NCBI GenBank assembly: GCA_016934455.1
Contig: JAFGSX010000130.1
Coordinates: 1 to 33,982 of the forward strand
From: Deltaproteobacteria bacterium
Lineage (GTDB): Bacteria; Myxococcota; JACRCW01; JAFGSX01
Length of the DNA stretch: 33,982 nt
Direction of reading: 5' to 3'
The notes beneath the pieces are model-generated. The model had not been told where the DNA came from, did no database searches, and was given only the letters and a program-made list of their open reading frames with translations. Made by a program: the position numbers and the translations under genes. Position 1 is the stretch's first letter, and every line of letters begins with the position of its first letter. This document shows positions 1-7,836 of the stretch, in pieces.

Positions 1-1476
1 AAGCTGCTGTTTCTGGACCACGAGGCGCTGCTCGACGGCGGCGCCTACTGCAGCTTCGGCATCGCCACCGTCTATTACTCCGGCAGCCTGCTCGGCGCGC
101 CCTATCGCCTGCCCAACATGCGCTACCGCGGCACGCGCGTGGTCACCAACAAGCCGGCCTGCGGCGCTCAGCGCGGCCACGGCGGCGTGGTGGCGCGCGC
201 GCTGTTCGAGATGCAGCTAGATCGGCTGGCCGACGAGCTAGGCCTGGATCCGATCGAGCTGCGGCTGCGCAACGTGATGGAGGCCGGCGAGACGACGTGC
301 AACGACCTCGCCATGTCGAGCCTGGGCATGCGCGAGTGCCTGACCGCGGTGCAGCAGCAGTCGGGCTGGCAGGATCGCCGCGCCAGGCGAGCGCCGGGCC
401 GCGGCATGGGAGCGGCCTGCGGCTTCTTCGTCTCGGGCGCCGGCTATCCGATCTATCGGTCGCGGACGCCTCACGCGACAGTGGTGATCCAGGCCGACGA
501 GGCGGGCGGCGGCATCGAGGTGCGCTGCGGCTGCGCCGAGATCGGCCAGGGCTGCGAGACCGTGCTGGCGACCATCGCCGCGGAGGCGCTGGGCATCTCG
601 CTCGACGCGGTGCGCGTGATCACCGGCGACTCGACGCTCTCGGTCGATCTGGGCGCCTATTCGAGTCGCACCACGCTGATGGCCGGCCATGCCGCCAGGC
701 AGGCGGCCGAGTCGGTCAAGCGGCAGATCCTCGAGGTGGTGGCGGGCGCCATCAAGGTCGGCGCGGACGCGCTCGACATCCGCGGCAGCCGGGTGGTCAA
801 CGCGCAGGATGGCAACCCGGTCAACAGCGACGAGATCCGCACCGAGTACCGCAAGGAGCACCGCGGCTGGGACCTGCGCCTCGACGGCCAGGCGTTGACT
901 TTCACCGAGGCCTCGCGGCTGGCGTTCCTGGAGCGCGGCACCATCGTCGGCACCGGCGAGTACCACCCGCCCCGGCTGGGCGGACAGTTCAAGGGCGCGG
1001 CCGTGGGCACCTCGCCCGCCTACGGCTGCTCGGCGCAGGTGGCCGAGGTCTCGGTCGATCTCGAGACCGGCCGGGTCAAGGTCGACAAGATCACGGCGGC
1101 TCACGACTGCGGCCGCGCCATCAACCGCACCCAGGTCGAGGGGCAGATGCACGGCTGCGTCTCGATGGGGCTGGGCGAGGCGCTGATGGAGGAGGTGGTC
1201 TACACCGCCGACGGCAAGGTCGCCAACCCGACGCTGGCCGACTACCGGATACCGACCGCGCTCGACATGCCGTCGATCGAGACCATCATCGTCGAGAGCG
1301 ACGAGCCCAACGGCCCGTACGGCGCCAAGGAGGTGGGCGAGGGCGGTATCATGCCGACCATCCCGGCCATCCTCAACGCCATCTACGACGCCACCGGCGT
1401 GCTGGTCGACGAGCTGCCGGCGTCGCCCGAGCGGATCCTGGCGGGGCTCAGGAAGCGCGCGGCGGAGACCGAGTAG
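1..1476 (+). CDS. Molybdenum hydroxylase large subunit, C-terminal part (4-hydroxybenzoyl-CoA reductase alpha-like), 5' partial
   Basis: The frame is open from the first base, so the gene starts left of the window; the ORF-track ATG at 118 is internal. About 491 residues are visible, the C-terminal two thirds of a xanthine dehydrogenase/aldehyde oxidase family molybdopterin-binding subunit. Family marks seen are the QRGHG stretch near residue 57, the GCAEIGQG segment, and the C-terminal GAKEVGEGG motif whose Glu (about residue 447) matches the catalytic Glu of molybdenum hydroxylases. The DLGAYSSR segment resembles 4-hydroxybenzoyl-CoA reductase alpha subunits more than true xanthine dehydrogenases. 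These enzymes work with FeS and FAD subunits, which would lie outside the window if present. The 3' end overlaps the convergent beta-helix gene by 29 bp. Family is confident; substrate is inferred. Confidence 0.85.
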   Translation, partial: KLLFLDHEALLDGGAYCSFGIATVYYSGSLLGAPYRLPNMRYRGTRVVTNKPACGAQRGHGGVVARALFEMQLDRLADELGLDPIELRLRNVMEAGETTCNDLAMSSLGMRECLTAVQQQSGWQDRRARRAPGRGMGAACGFFVSGAGYPIYRSRTPHATVVIQADEAGGGIEVRCGCAEIGQGCETVLATIAAEALGISLDAVRVITGDSTLSVDLGAYSSRTTLMAGHAARQAAESVKRQILEVVAGAIKVGADALDIRGSRVVNAQDGNPVNSDEIRTEYRKEHRGWDLRLDGQALTFTEASRLAFLERGTIVGTGEYHPPRLGGQFKGAAVGTSPAYGCSAQVAEVSVDLETGRVKVDKITAAHDCGRAINRTQVEGQMHGCVSMGLGEALMEEVVYTADGKVANPTLADYRIPTALDMPSIETIIVESDEPNGPYGAKEVGEGGIMPTIPAILNAIYDATGVLVDELPASPERILAGLRKRAAETE

Positions 1477-3427
1477 CACTGATTGCGCTCGTCATCATGG
1501 TTGATCCTGTTGACTGCCTGCGGGGTCCTGTCACCGGCTTTCCCCGTCTCTCAGGCTCGTCGGGGGCCCCAGCCGGCGCCACCCCTCCGGCAGGCTCAAT
1601 CTTCGTGATCGGCGCTATGAGGCGCCCGAGCAGGAACAGCGCGAGCAGAGCGAGAGCGGCAGCCGGGACGCGGTGTGAACCGTCCAGCGCGCAGGAGCAG
1701 CCTTCACCCACCGCTCCTGGCGAGGTCGTGCTTGTGGTCCGAGCGTCTGCGGTCGAGCCGGCGTCGGTCGAGGCAGCGTCGGGCAGGGCCGCGTCGCCGG
1801 CAGCGGCGTCGGTCGAGGCGGCGTCGGGCCGGGCCGCGTCGCCGGCAGCGGCGTCGGTCGAGGCAGCGTCGGGCAAGGCCGCGTCTCCGGCAGCGGCGTC
1901 GGTCGAGGCAGCGTCGGGCCGGGCCGCATCGGTGGCAGCGGCGTCGGTCGAGCCGGCGTCGGGTGGCGGCACGATGAACTCGTAGGCGCCGATGTCGTAG
2001 AGTGAGTTCTGAGGACGCGCGGTGCCAACATAGTCATCGACGATCGAGGCGATCGTGTTTCCGTTATCTCGCAGCGGCGAGATCTCCAGCAGGCCGAAGT
2101 CGTTCGTGCCGCCGCCGCTGTTGTGGTAGCTCTTGAAGTGAGGAGCCAGATTGTTGGTCAGGTCGGACCCTCCGGCGGTCCCGGTTCCCGATCTCCAGTA
2201 AGGGGGGCCCCCCACCGGGGTGCTGCCATCCGACATGGTGCACAGGTTGTAGTCCATGTTCACGTTGGTGGAATTGACGGCGTCGAGACACCTGAATTTG
2301 AAGTCCACGAACACGTTGTTCCACACCCAGATCCCGTTGTGGTTGTTCGCGATGACCCCTCTCGGCCAGGCCGGGTACTGGCTGGGCGCGGCCAGCGTGC
2401 CCCGGAAGACGTTGTTGTAGAGGTAGACGTTTTCGACATACCCGTCGCCGCCCGTGCAGTAGCCGAGCACGCCCTCGAAGATGTTGTTCTGGATGGTCAG
2501 ATTCCTGGCCGGTCGGCCGGGCGTGCCTTCTATCATAAAGGTCGCAAAACGGATGCCAGGATCTTCGATGGTCTCCGGTGCATAGGTCAGCTCGTTGGCC
2601 GCTGGATCGCCGATGAAGGAGTGGTTCTTTTCGATCAGGGTGTCCTGTGCGGCGTTGTCGCAGCAGGTCTGCCAGACATCGAAATGCGGAATGACGACCG
2701 TCTTGTTCTCCTCCATGTCCGACAGATAGATGTCGTGTATGTAGTTGCCCCTGAAGACGTGGTTGTCACCGCTGAACTGAAAGGCATTGGCGTCGTTGAG
2801 GTAATGCCCGCGATAGGAACCTCTCTGGCGCGAGACGTCGTTGTTGAGGATCGCGTTGTGGGAGCCGTTGACCATGATGGCGGCCTGGATGTTGTCGTAG
2901 ATGGTGCAATGGTCGACGACGCCGTCGGAGCCGTAGGCAGAAATGCCGATGTAGGTCACGTCGTGGACCGTGCAGTCGACGACGATGATGCTGTCACCCT
3001 GCACGCCGAGCGCACCGGTCCAGTCGGGCGCGCCGTCCAGCCCCGAGATCTCGAAACCGTCGAACTCGATGTGATCCCCGCTCAGCAGCACGCGGTTGCC
3101 GGTGATGACGACCGGGCCGTTCGCTTTCCAGGTGCGCTCGCTGCCCACGCCATTGCCGCTCCTGCTGTCGACGAGACGGGAGGACAGGGCATAGGTGCCA
3201 GCCTCGACGTTGATGGTGTTGTCTCCGGCCGGCACGGCGCTGGCCGCGTGTTCCATGGTCTGCCACGGCCCGTTCAGGCCGTGCTGGTAGGTCGGAGAGA
3301 GGCCATCGTAGGTATCGTCGCCCGACGTGGAGACGTAGTACTGCGTGCCGCCAAGCGCAAGGGAAGGCAGGCCGCAGAGGCCAAGCAAGGCCACGACCAC
3401 GATGATCGGTTCGCGCTGAAGTGGCAT
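1448..3427 (-). CDS. Secreted right-handed beta-helix protein with Asp/Ala tandem repeat and MYXO-CTERM-like anchor
   Basis: The ORF track begins at 3706, but the start is placed at the ATG at 3427 because MPLQREP is followed by a hydrophobic signal peptide (residues about 8-26) and GGAAGGA lies just upstream. The mature part opens with YYVSTSGDDTYDGLSP, as in DUF1565/pectate-lyase-like proteins, and continues as N- and G-rich strands (NNIFEG, YNNVFRG, VDHCTIYDN) typical of PbH1 parallel beta-helix repeats to about residue 480. A 15-residue repeat rich in Asp and Ala follows. Near residue 573 comes GEGCSC, then a hydrophobic stretch, resembling MYXO-CTERM surface anchors. Unusually, about 58 polar residues follow the hydrophobic segment instead of a short basic end. 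It lies 29 bp after tusE-like on the same strand. Likely surface-exposed; substrate unknown, possibly a polysaccharide. Confidence 0.8.
   Translation of the reverse strand: MPLQREPIIVVVALLGLCGLPSLALGGTQYYVSTSGDDTYDGLSPTYQHGLNGPWQTMEHAASAVPAGDNTINVEAGTYALSSRLVDSRSGNGVGSERTWKANGPVVITGNRVLLSGDHIEFDGFEISGLDGAPDWTGALGVQGDSIIVVDCTVHDVTYIGISAYGSDGVVDHCTIYDNIQAAIMVNGSHNAILNNDVSRQRGSYRGHYLNDANAFQFSGDNHVFRGNYIHDIYLSDMEENKTVVIPHFDVWQTCCDNAAQDTLIEKNHSFIGDPAANELTYAPETIEDPGIRFATFMIEGTPGRPARNLTIQNNIFEGVLGYCTGGDGYVENVYLYNNVFRGTLAAPSQYPAWPRGVIANNHNGIWVWNNVFVDFKFRCLDAVNSTNVNMDYNLCTMSDGSTPVGGPPYWRSGTGTAGGSDLTNNLAPHFKSYHNSGGGTNDFGLLEISPLRDNGNTIASIVDDYVGTARPQNSLYDIGAYEFIVPPPDAGSTDAAATDAARPDAASTDAAAGDAALPDAASTDAAAGDAARPDAASTDAAAGDAALPDAASTDAGSTADARTTSTTSPGAVGEGCSCALDGSHRVPAAALALLALFLLGRLIAPITKIEPAGGVAPAGAPDEPERRGKPVTGPRRQSTGSTMMTSAISATRSPPRAS
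1751..1966. repeat. 45-bp tandem repeat, about 4 copies, coding Asp/Ala-rich linker
   Basis: Four near-identical 45-bp units (recognisable by gcgtcggtcgaggc) encode PDAASTDAAAGDAAL/R on the minus strand, with degenerate units at both ends. The copies differ by a few substitutions and alternate the codon giving Leu or Arg. The repeat lies between the beta-helix domain and the C-terminal anchor, consistent with a flexible wall-spanning stalk. Copy number could vary between strains. Confidence 0.9.
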
Positions 3428-3456
3428 CCGCCGTCCTTCCCTGTGCCGCGATCGAG

Positions 3457-3777
3457 CTACACGCAGCCATCGGGCCTGGGCAGACCCGCCACCTTGGCCG
3501 CGCCCATGGCCGGCCCCGACGGAAAGAGCTGGTAGATGTGCTTGAGCGTGAACCCGGTGCTCTTGCAGATCAGCCGGATCAGAGGCGCCAGCTTGTTCTC
3601 GAGATAGAAATCGCGGATGTAGTCGACGACCGCCCAGTGCTCCTCGGTCAACGCGGCGATGCCCTCGGCGCTCTCGGCCAGCACCGCCGCCAGCTCGCGA
3701 TCCCACTCCTCCGGATGGAGCAAGAAGCCACTGTCGTTGAGCTCGATCTGGCGACCGTGGTGGACGAGGTGCGGCAT
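3457..3777 (-). CDS. tusE: TusE/DsrC family sulfur relay protein, single C-terminal Cys (TusE type)
   Basis: At 106 residues it has the family length, with EEWDRELAAVLAE early, the central LTEEHWAVVDYIRDFY helix, and the C-terminal arm LFPSGPAMGAAKVAGLPRPDGCV. The penultimate Cys matches CysA, the persulfide-carrying residue. Dissimilatory DsrC has a second Cys about ten residues earlier (ACK); here that position is Ala (GAAK). This fits TusE-type relay, known in tRNA 2-thiouridine synthesis, rather than DsrC partnership with sulfite reductase. No tusBCD or dsr genes are nearby. It is divergent from a cysteine desulfurase 50 bp away, which supports a shared sulfur-transfer role by inference. 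The beta-helix gene follows on the same strand after 29 bp. Confidence 0.85.
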   Translation of the reverse strand: MPHLVHHGRQIELNDSGFLLHPEEWDRELAAVLAESAEGIAALTEEHWAVVDYIRDFYLENKLAPLIRLICKSTGFTLKHIYQLFPSGPAMGAAKVAGLPRPDGCV

Positions 3778-3788
3778 GCGCGTGCTCT

Positions 3789-3817
3789 TTGCCCCGACAA
3801 TATCAAAACTGTACTAC
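3789..3817 (+). promoter_or_regulatory. Candidate promoter for the cysteine desulfurase gene
   Basis: TTGCCC and TACTAC are separated by 17 nt within the 50-bp gap between the divergent tusE-like and cysteine desulfurase genes. The -35 matches other candidates in this window (TTGCCT, TTGCCG), but the -10 is weak. The start ATG at 3828 would lie close to the transcription start. Confidence 0.3.
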
Positions 3818-3827
3818 AAAGGGCTCG

Positions 3828-4991
3828 ATGATCTACCTCGACAACGCGGCGACGGTCTTTCCCAAGCCCGAGGCGGTCTACCGCGCCATGGATCAGTTTG
3901 CCCGGCACTACGGGGTCAATCCGGGCCGCTCGGGCTACACCCGGTGCATCGAGGCCAACGCCGTCGTCGAGCAGACCCGCAGGCTGCTGACCGATTTCTT
4001 CAACGCCGGTTCCGATCCCGACCGGCTCTGCTTTGGCCACAACGCGACCGACGCCCTCAACCTGGTCTTCGCGGGCGTTCTCAGGCCCGGCGACCACGTC
4101 GTCACAACCTGCCTCGAGCACAACTCGGTGCTGCGGCCGCTGCACCAGCAGAGCCAGCGCAACCGCGTCGAGGTGGAGCACCTGCCATGCGATCGCCGCG
4201 GCTTCATCGATCCCGGGGACCTGGCCGGCAGGCTCAAGCCCAACACCAGGCTCGTCGTCGTCAACCATGCCTCCAACGTCATCGGCACGGTGCAGCCGAT
4301 CGCCGAGATCGGCGCGCGATGTCGCGAGCGCGGCATCCTGTTCGTGGTCGATGCCTCGCAATCGGCCGGCCGCGTCCCGATCGACATGCAGGCGCAGCAC
4401 ATCGACGTCGTGGTCTTCACCGGCCATAAATCGCTGTGCGGCCCCACCGGCGTCGGTGGTCTGTACCTGCGGCCGGGGGTCGAGATCGGGCTGACCCGCG
4501 CCGGCGGCACCGGCGTGCGCTCGGCGATCCGCGGCCACCTCGAGGAATATCCCTACCGGCTCGAGTACGGTACCATCAACGCCGTGGGCATCGCCGGCCT
4601 GCAGGCCGGTGTCCGGTGGGTCATGCAGCAGGGCATCGCCGCGATCCACGCCCGGGAGATGGAGCTGACCACCGTGCTTCGCGACGGCCTGCAGCAGATC
4701 GAGCGCGTCAGGCTCTATTGCCAGGGCGATCTGAGCGACCACATAGGCGTGCTTCTGTTCAACGTCGAGGGCATGGACGCGCGCCAGGTCGGCGAGTTGC
4801 TGGACGTGGACCACGACATCGCCTGTCGCACCGGGCTACACTGCGCGCCGCTGGCGCATCAGGTTCTCGGTACGGACGCCCACCAGGGCGGGGTGCGGTT
4901 CAGCGTCGGGCCGTTCAACACCGAACAGCATGTGGCCGCTGCGATCGAGGCGGTCAGTCACGTCGCAGCCAGCGGCCGGAGCGGTAGATGA
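3828..4991 (+). CDS. Cysteine desulfurase family protein (class V aminotransferase fold)
   Basis: The start is set at MIYLDNAATVFPKP (ATG 3828) rather than the upstream ATG, because YLDNAAT is the conserved beginning of the family. PLP enzyme marks: the Lys in FTGHKSLCGPTG (about residue 201) that binds PLP, VVDASQSAGRVPID contributing the PLP-contacting Asp, and the catalytic Cys in CRTGLHCAPLAH (about residue 339), close to the SufS-like RxGxHC pattern. At 387 residues it fits the shorter family seen beside selenium or sulfur genes (the type often labelled am_tr_V). It would take sulfur from L-cysteine as a persulfide. The neighbouring TusE is a plausible downstream acceptor by inference. 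Its stop overlaps the next start as ATGA. Confidence 0.88.
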   Translation: MIYLDNAATVFPKPEAVYRAMDQFARHYGVNPGRSGYTRCIEANAVVEQTRRLLTDFFNAGSDPDRLCFGHNATDALNLVFAGVLRPGDHVVTTCLEHNSVLRPLHQQSQRNRVEVEHLPCDRRGFIDPGDLAGRLKPNTRLVVVNHASNVIGTVQPIAEIGARCRERGILFVVDASQSAGRVPIDMQAQHIDVVVFTGHKSLCGPTGVGGLYLRPGVEIGLTRAGGTGVRSAIRGHLEEYPYRLEYGTINAVGIAGLQAGVRWVMQQGIAAIHAREMELTTVLRDGLQQIERVRLYCQGDLSDHIGVLLFNVEGMDARQVGELLDVDHDIACRTGLHCAPLAHQVLGTDAHQGGVRFSVGPFNTEQHVAAAIEAVSHVAASGRSGR

Positions 4992-6208
4992 CGGCGGGCG
5001 CCGCAATCCCGCTCGCCCGCGGGCTTCGGCTCGCGCTGGCGGCGATGCTGTGCGTTGCCGCGGCCACGAGCCAGTCGTGCCGGTGTGACGACGACGCGGT
5101 GGCCGCCGCGATGAACCTGCCGGAGTCGTCGGGCGCCTGTGCGTTCGAGAGCGACACGGTGCTCGCCGATCACGCCGTCGGCCCGAGCTGGATCCACTGG
5201 ACCAGCGCCTGCCTGCCCGGCGCGCGCGTCGTCTACGTGGATCGCGACCAGTGGAACATCTGGGTCATGGGCGACAGCGGCGAGGAGCCGCGCTGCCTCA
5301 CCTGCTACGGCGACAACGCGCTGGGGGTCAATTTTCCGCTCGACGACGACGGCCAGCCGCCCGACGTCCACTGGAAGGGCGATCCCGAGGCGCACCCGAC
5401 CGAGCCGATCATCCTGTTCAAGGCCGAGAACGAGCACAGCGATCACCGGGCGCTCACCAACGCGCCCAGCATCGGCTGGGACAACGACATCTGGGCGCTC
5501 AACGTCTGCACCCGGCAGTACCTGCGGCTGACCGCGCTGGCGGCGGGCGAGGGGGTCCAGCACTCGGCGATCTCAGAGGATGGGCGCTGGTACGTCTACC
5601 CGCGTCGCCGCCAGGCTCCCGTCGCCACCAGCGATTTCGATTTCGCGTCGATGGTCTTCGGAGGCCTGGCGGTTGACAGCGGCGGCGCCCTGCATTTCGA
5701 GCAGCGGTTCGCGGTCGAGCCCAACGGCGAGATGTACTACGAGCCAAATGACATCCACGGCGACGGGTCAGGCCGCTACTCGCTCTACTACACCGCGGGT
5801 GCCGACAAGATGCTCGACCCCTACCGTTATGACTGGTGCGAGGCGGGAGAGTGCGCCGCGACCAACAGGCGGCTCCTCGAGACGGCGGCGGTGCACGAGG
5901 AGTTCACCATGGTCTCGCCGTCGGCGCACAAACTGGTCTGGATGCGCGGTCCGTTGCAGGGGCTGGCCTACCACGCCGATCTCTTCATCTCGTCGCTCGA
6001 CCTGACCGGGATCGAGCGCGTCACCTGGTACAACGACTGCGACCACTGGCCAGACAGGTGCCAGGCGCACGGCGCCCAGCTCAGCCGGCTCGAGTGGAAG
6101 GCCGACGGCACGGCCGTCTACTACGGCTTGTGGGAGCACGGGGCGCTCGGGCCGTTCGAGAACGTGCGGCTGCACCGCCTCGATTTTGCCGGCGCCTGCG
6201 GGCAGTGA
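4988..6208 (+). CDS. Exported Cys-rich beta-propeller protein (TolB/PD40-like), function unknown
   Basis: It starts with ATGA overlapping the stop of the cysteine desulfurase gene, so translational coupling is likely. Residues about 10-32 form a signal peptide ending near SQSCRC; this is a poor lipobox, so secretion as a lipoprotein is uncertain. The body (406 aa) carries TolB-like propeller blades: NIWVMGDSGEEPRCLTC, then HSAISEDGRWYVYPRR, then a third near EEFTMVSPSAHKLVWMR, matching the PD40 pattern of strand, loop and 'W/Y' edge. About fifteen Cys, several paired (CLTC, CEAGEC, CDHWPDRC), suggest disulfide bonds outside the cytoplasm. The role is unknown; coupling to a desulfurase is unusual for a secreted protein. 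Confidence 0.7.
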   Translation: MTAGAAIPLARGLRLALAAMLCVAAATSQSCRCDDDAVAAAMNLPESSGACAFESDTVLADHAVGPSWIHWTSACLPGARVVYVDRDQWNIWVMGDSGEEPRCLTCYGDNALGVNFPLDDDGQPPDVHWKGDPEAHPTEPIILFKAENEHSDHRALTNAPSIGWDNDIWALNVCTRQYLRLTALAAGEGVQHSAISEDGRWYVYPRRRQAPVATSDFDFASMVFGGLAVDSGGALHFEQRFAVEPNGEMYYEPNDIHGDGSGRYSLYYTAGADKMLDPYRYDWCEAGECAATNRRLLETAAVHEEFTMVSPSAHKLVWMRGPLQGLAYHADLFISSLDLTGIERVTWYNDCDHWPDRCQAHGAQLSRLEWKADGTAVYYGLWEHGALGPFENVRLHRLDFAGACGQ

Positions 6209-6242
6209 TTCCCGCCGCACCCTTCACCCCAGAGGAGCGCCC

Positions 6243-6803
6243 ATGCAACCAGCCATCATCGTCGTCGACATGGTCAAGGACAATTTCTTGGAAAACACGC
6301 GCAATCCGATCACGCCGCTGGCCAGGGCGGTGCTGCCCAGGGTCAACGAGCTGACCGCGGGCGCGCGCGAGCGCGGCTGGCCCGTGGTCTTCGCCTGCGA
6401 CAGCTTTTTGCCTGGCGACTTCCTGTTCAAGGGCAAGATGAAGGAGTGCTCGTTGCGCGGCCAACCGGGATCGCAGGTGACGGACCTGCTCGACATGAAG
6501 CCCGGCGACGTCTATCTGCCCAAGCGCCGCTTCAGCGCCTTCTTCAAGACCGACCTCGACCAGACCCTGCGGCTGTGGAGCGTCGACACCGCCGTGGTGT
6601 GCGGCATCGCCACCCACTTCTGCGTTTTGAGCACGGCGTTCGACGCCCTCTGTCTCGACTTCAGGGCGATCATCGTCGAGGACGCCAGCGCCTCCTACAG
6701 CGCCGAGCTGCACCAGCAGACGCTGGGGCTGTTTCGCAAGAACCCGCTCTACCCGCTGTTCCAGGTGCTCACGGTCGAGCAGGTGCTGCAGCCGGCGCCG
6801 TGA
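6243..6803 (+). CDS. Isochorismatase family cysteine hydrolase
   Basis: The start is the ATG at 6243 (MQPAIIVVDM), with AGAGGAG about 5 nt upstream; the longer ORF start has no support. The predicted catalytic triad Asp9 (IVVDM), Lys94 (LPKRRFSAF) and Cys127 (ATHFCVLS) is complete, as in nicotinamidases and N-carbamoylsarcosine amidohydrolases, and the cis-peptide region CGIATH precedes the Cys. At 186 residues it has standard length. Such enzymes hydrolyse amides or carbamates in the cytoplasm. The metal-binding Asp-x-His pattern of true nicotinamidase (DWH) is replaced by ACDSF, so nicotinamide is not an obvious substrate. It follows the propeller gene by 34 bp. Confidence 0.87.
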   Translation: MQPAIIVVDMVKDNFLENTRNPITPLARAVLPRVNELTAGARERGWPVVFACDSFLPGDFLFKGKMKECSLRGQPGSQVTDLLDMKPGDVYLPKRRFSAFFKTDLDQTLRLWSVDTAVVCGIATHFCVLSTAFDALCLDFRAIIVEDASASYSAELHQQTLGLFRKNPLYPLFQVLTVEQVLQPAP

Positions 6804-6818
6804 TCCCTTCCCCGTCGG

Positions 6819-6847
6819 TTGCCTGGCCGCAGGGCATGTTCTATCTT
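6819..6847 (+). promoter_or_regulatory. Candidate sigma70-type promoter for the DHH phosphoesterase
   Basis: TTGCCT and TATCTT are separated by exactly 17 nt in the 76-bp gap upstream of the ATG at 6880. Each hexamer matches the consensus at four of six bases. Confidence 0.5.
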
Positions 6848-6879
6848 GCGTGAGTCTCGGTCAGGTCAGGAGGATCGCC

Positions 6880-7791
6880 ATGCGGTTGCTCACACGTTCG
6901 GATTTCGACGGCATCTGCTGCGCCGTGCTGCTCAAGGAGCTGGGAGTCATCGAAGAGATGGTCTATGCCCACCCCAAGGATCTGCAGGACGGCAAGATCC
7001 CGGTGACCGCCAACGACGTGCTCGCCAACGTGCCCTACGTCGAGGGCTGTGGGCTCTGGTTCGACCACCACACCAGCGAGGAGGAGCGGCTCGACTCCAA
7101 GATCAAGTTCCAGGGCCGCAGCGAACCGGCGCCGAGCGCCGCGCGTGTCATCGCCAACCACTACGGCACAGAGAAGCTGGCCAAGTTTGACGAGATGCTC
7201 CGCTACGTCGACAAGGTCGACTCGGCTCAGCTCACCCGCGACGAGATCATGAACCCGACGGGCTGGGTGCTGCTGGGGCTGATCTGCGATCCGCGAACCG
7301 GCCTCGGCTACCACAAGTCCTTTCGCATCAGCAACCTGCAGCTCATGAAGGATCTGATGGATCTGATGCGGCAGAAGACCATCGACGAGATCCTCGCGCT
7401 GCCCGACGTCAAGGAGCGGACCGACCTCTACTTCGAGAGCGCCAAGAAGTTCGAGGCGTTTTTGCGCGAGCGCTCGCGGCTCGACGGCCCGGTCGTCATC
7501 ACCGACGGCCGCGGCGTCGCCGAGATCCCGCCCGGCAACCGCTTCATGATCTACGCCCTCTATCCCGACGCCAACATCGCGGTCCGCCTCATCGACGGCA
7601 AGGGCAAGGCCAACGTCGCCTTCTCGGTCGGCTACAGCATCCTCAACCGCACCTCGCAGGTCGACGTGGGCTCGCTGATGCTCAAGTACGGCGGCGGCGG
7701 CCACCGCGCCGTCGGCACCTGCCAGGTGGCCTACGCCGACGCCGACCGCGTGCTGGCCGAGATGGTCGCCGCGATCAAGGCGGCGGGCTGA
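6880..7791 (+). CDS. DHH/DHHA1 family phosphoesterase (NrnA/exopolyphosphatase-like)
   Basis: The start is the ATG at 6880 (MRLLTRSDFDG) with TCAGGAGGA upstream; the track's GTG at 6850 sits before this ribosome-binding site. The N-terminal SDFDG supplies metal-binding Asp residues and WFDHHTS (about residue 62) is the DHH motif. The C-terminal DHHA1 domain is marked by the GGGGHRAVGTC motif near residue 270, which binds substrate phosphate in NrnA-type enzymes. At 303 residues it matches nanoRNase/pAp phosphatase length. Members degrade short oligoribonucleotides, dephosphorylate pAp, or cleave cyclic dinucleotides; which applies here cannot be read from the sequence. It converges with the thiolase gene. 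Confidence 0.85.
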   Translation: MRLLTRSDFDGICCAVLLKELGVIEEMVYAHPKDLQDGKIPVTANDVLANVPYVEGCGLWFDHHTSEEERLDSKIKFQGRSEPAPSAARVIANHYGTEKLAKFDEMLRYVDKVDSAQLTRDEIMNPTGWVLLGLICDPRTGLGYHKSFRISNLQLMKDLMDLMRQKTIDEILALPDVKERTDLYFESAKKFEAFLRERSRLDGPVVITDGRGVAEIPPGNRFMIYALYPDANIAVRLIDGKGKANVAFSVGYSILNRTSQVDVGSLMLKYGGGGHRAVGTCQVAYADADRVLAEMVAAIKAAG

Positions 7792-7836
7792 GCGCGCAGC
7801 TCACCGCGGTCGATCCCGCTCTGGTGATGGACGCGA

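Noticed and set aside
1500-1600. Possible riboswitch-like sequence (GCCTGAGA, CCGGTGACAGG)
   Set aside because: I compared it in memory with TPP, cobalamin and cyclic-di-GMP riboswitches. Only short fragments match, key conserved cores are missing, and it lies downstream of a gene rather than upstream.
1751-1966. CRISPR-like array
   Set aside because: The repeats are 45-bp back-to-back units in frame with a protein, without spacers.
238-1985. Long antisense and +2 frame ORFs over the molybdenum hydroxylase gene
   Set aside because: They are GC-rich frame shadows with runs of Arg, Gly and Ala and no domain, opposite or offset to a gene with clear motifs.
2123-3535. 470-aa plus-strand ORF across the beta-helix gene
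   Set aside because: It is antisense to a protein with a signal peptide and beta-helix repeats, and its own translation is Val/Asp repetitive shadow sequence.
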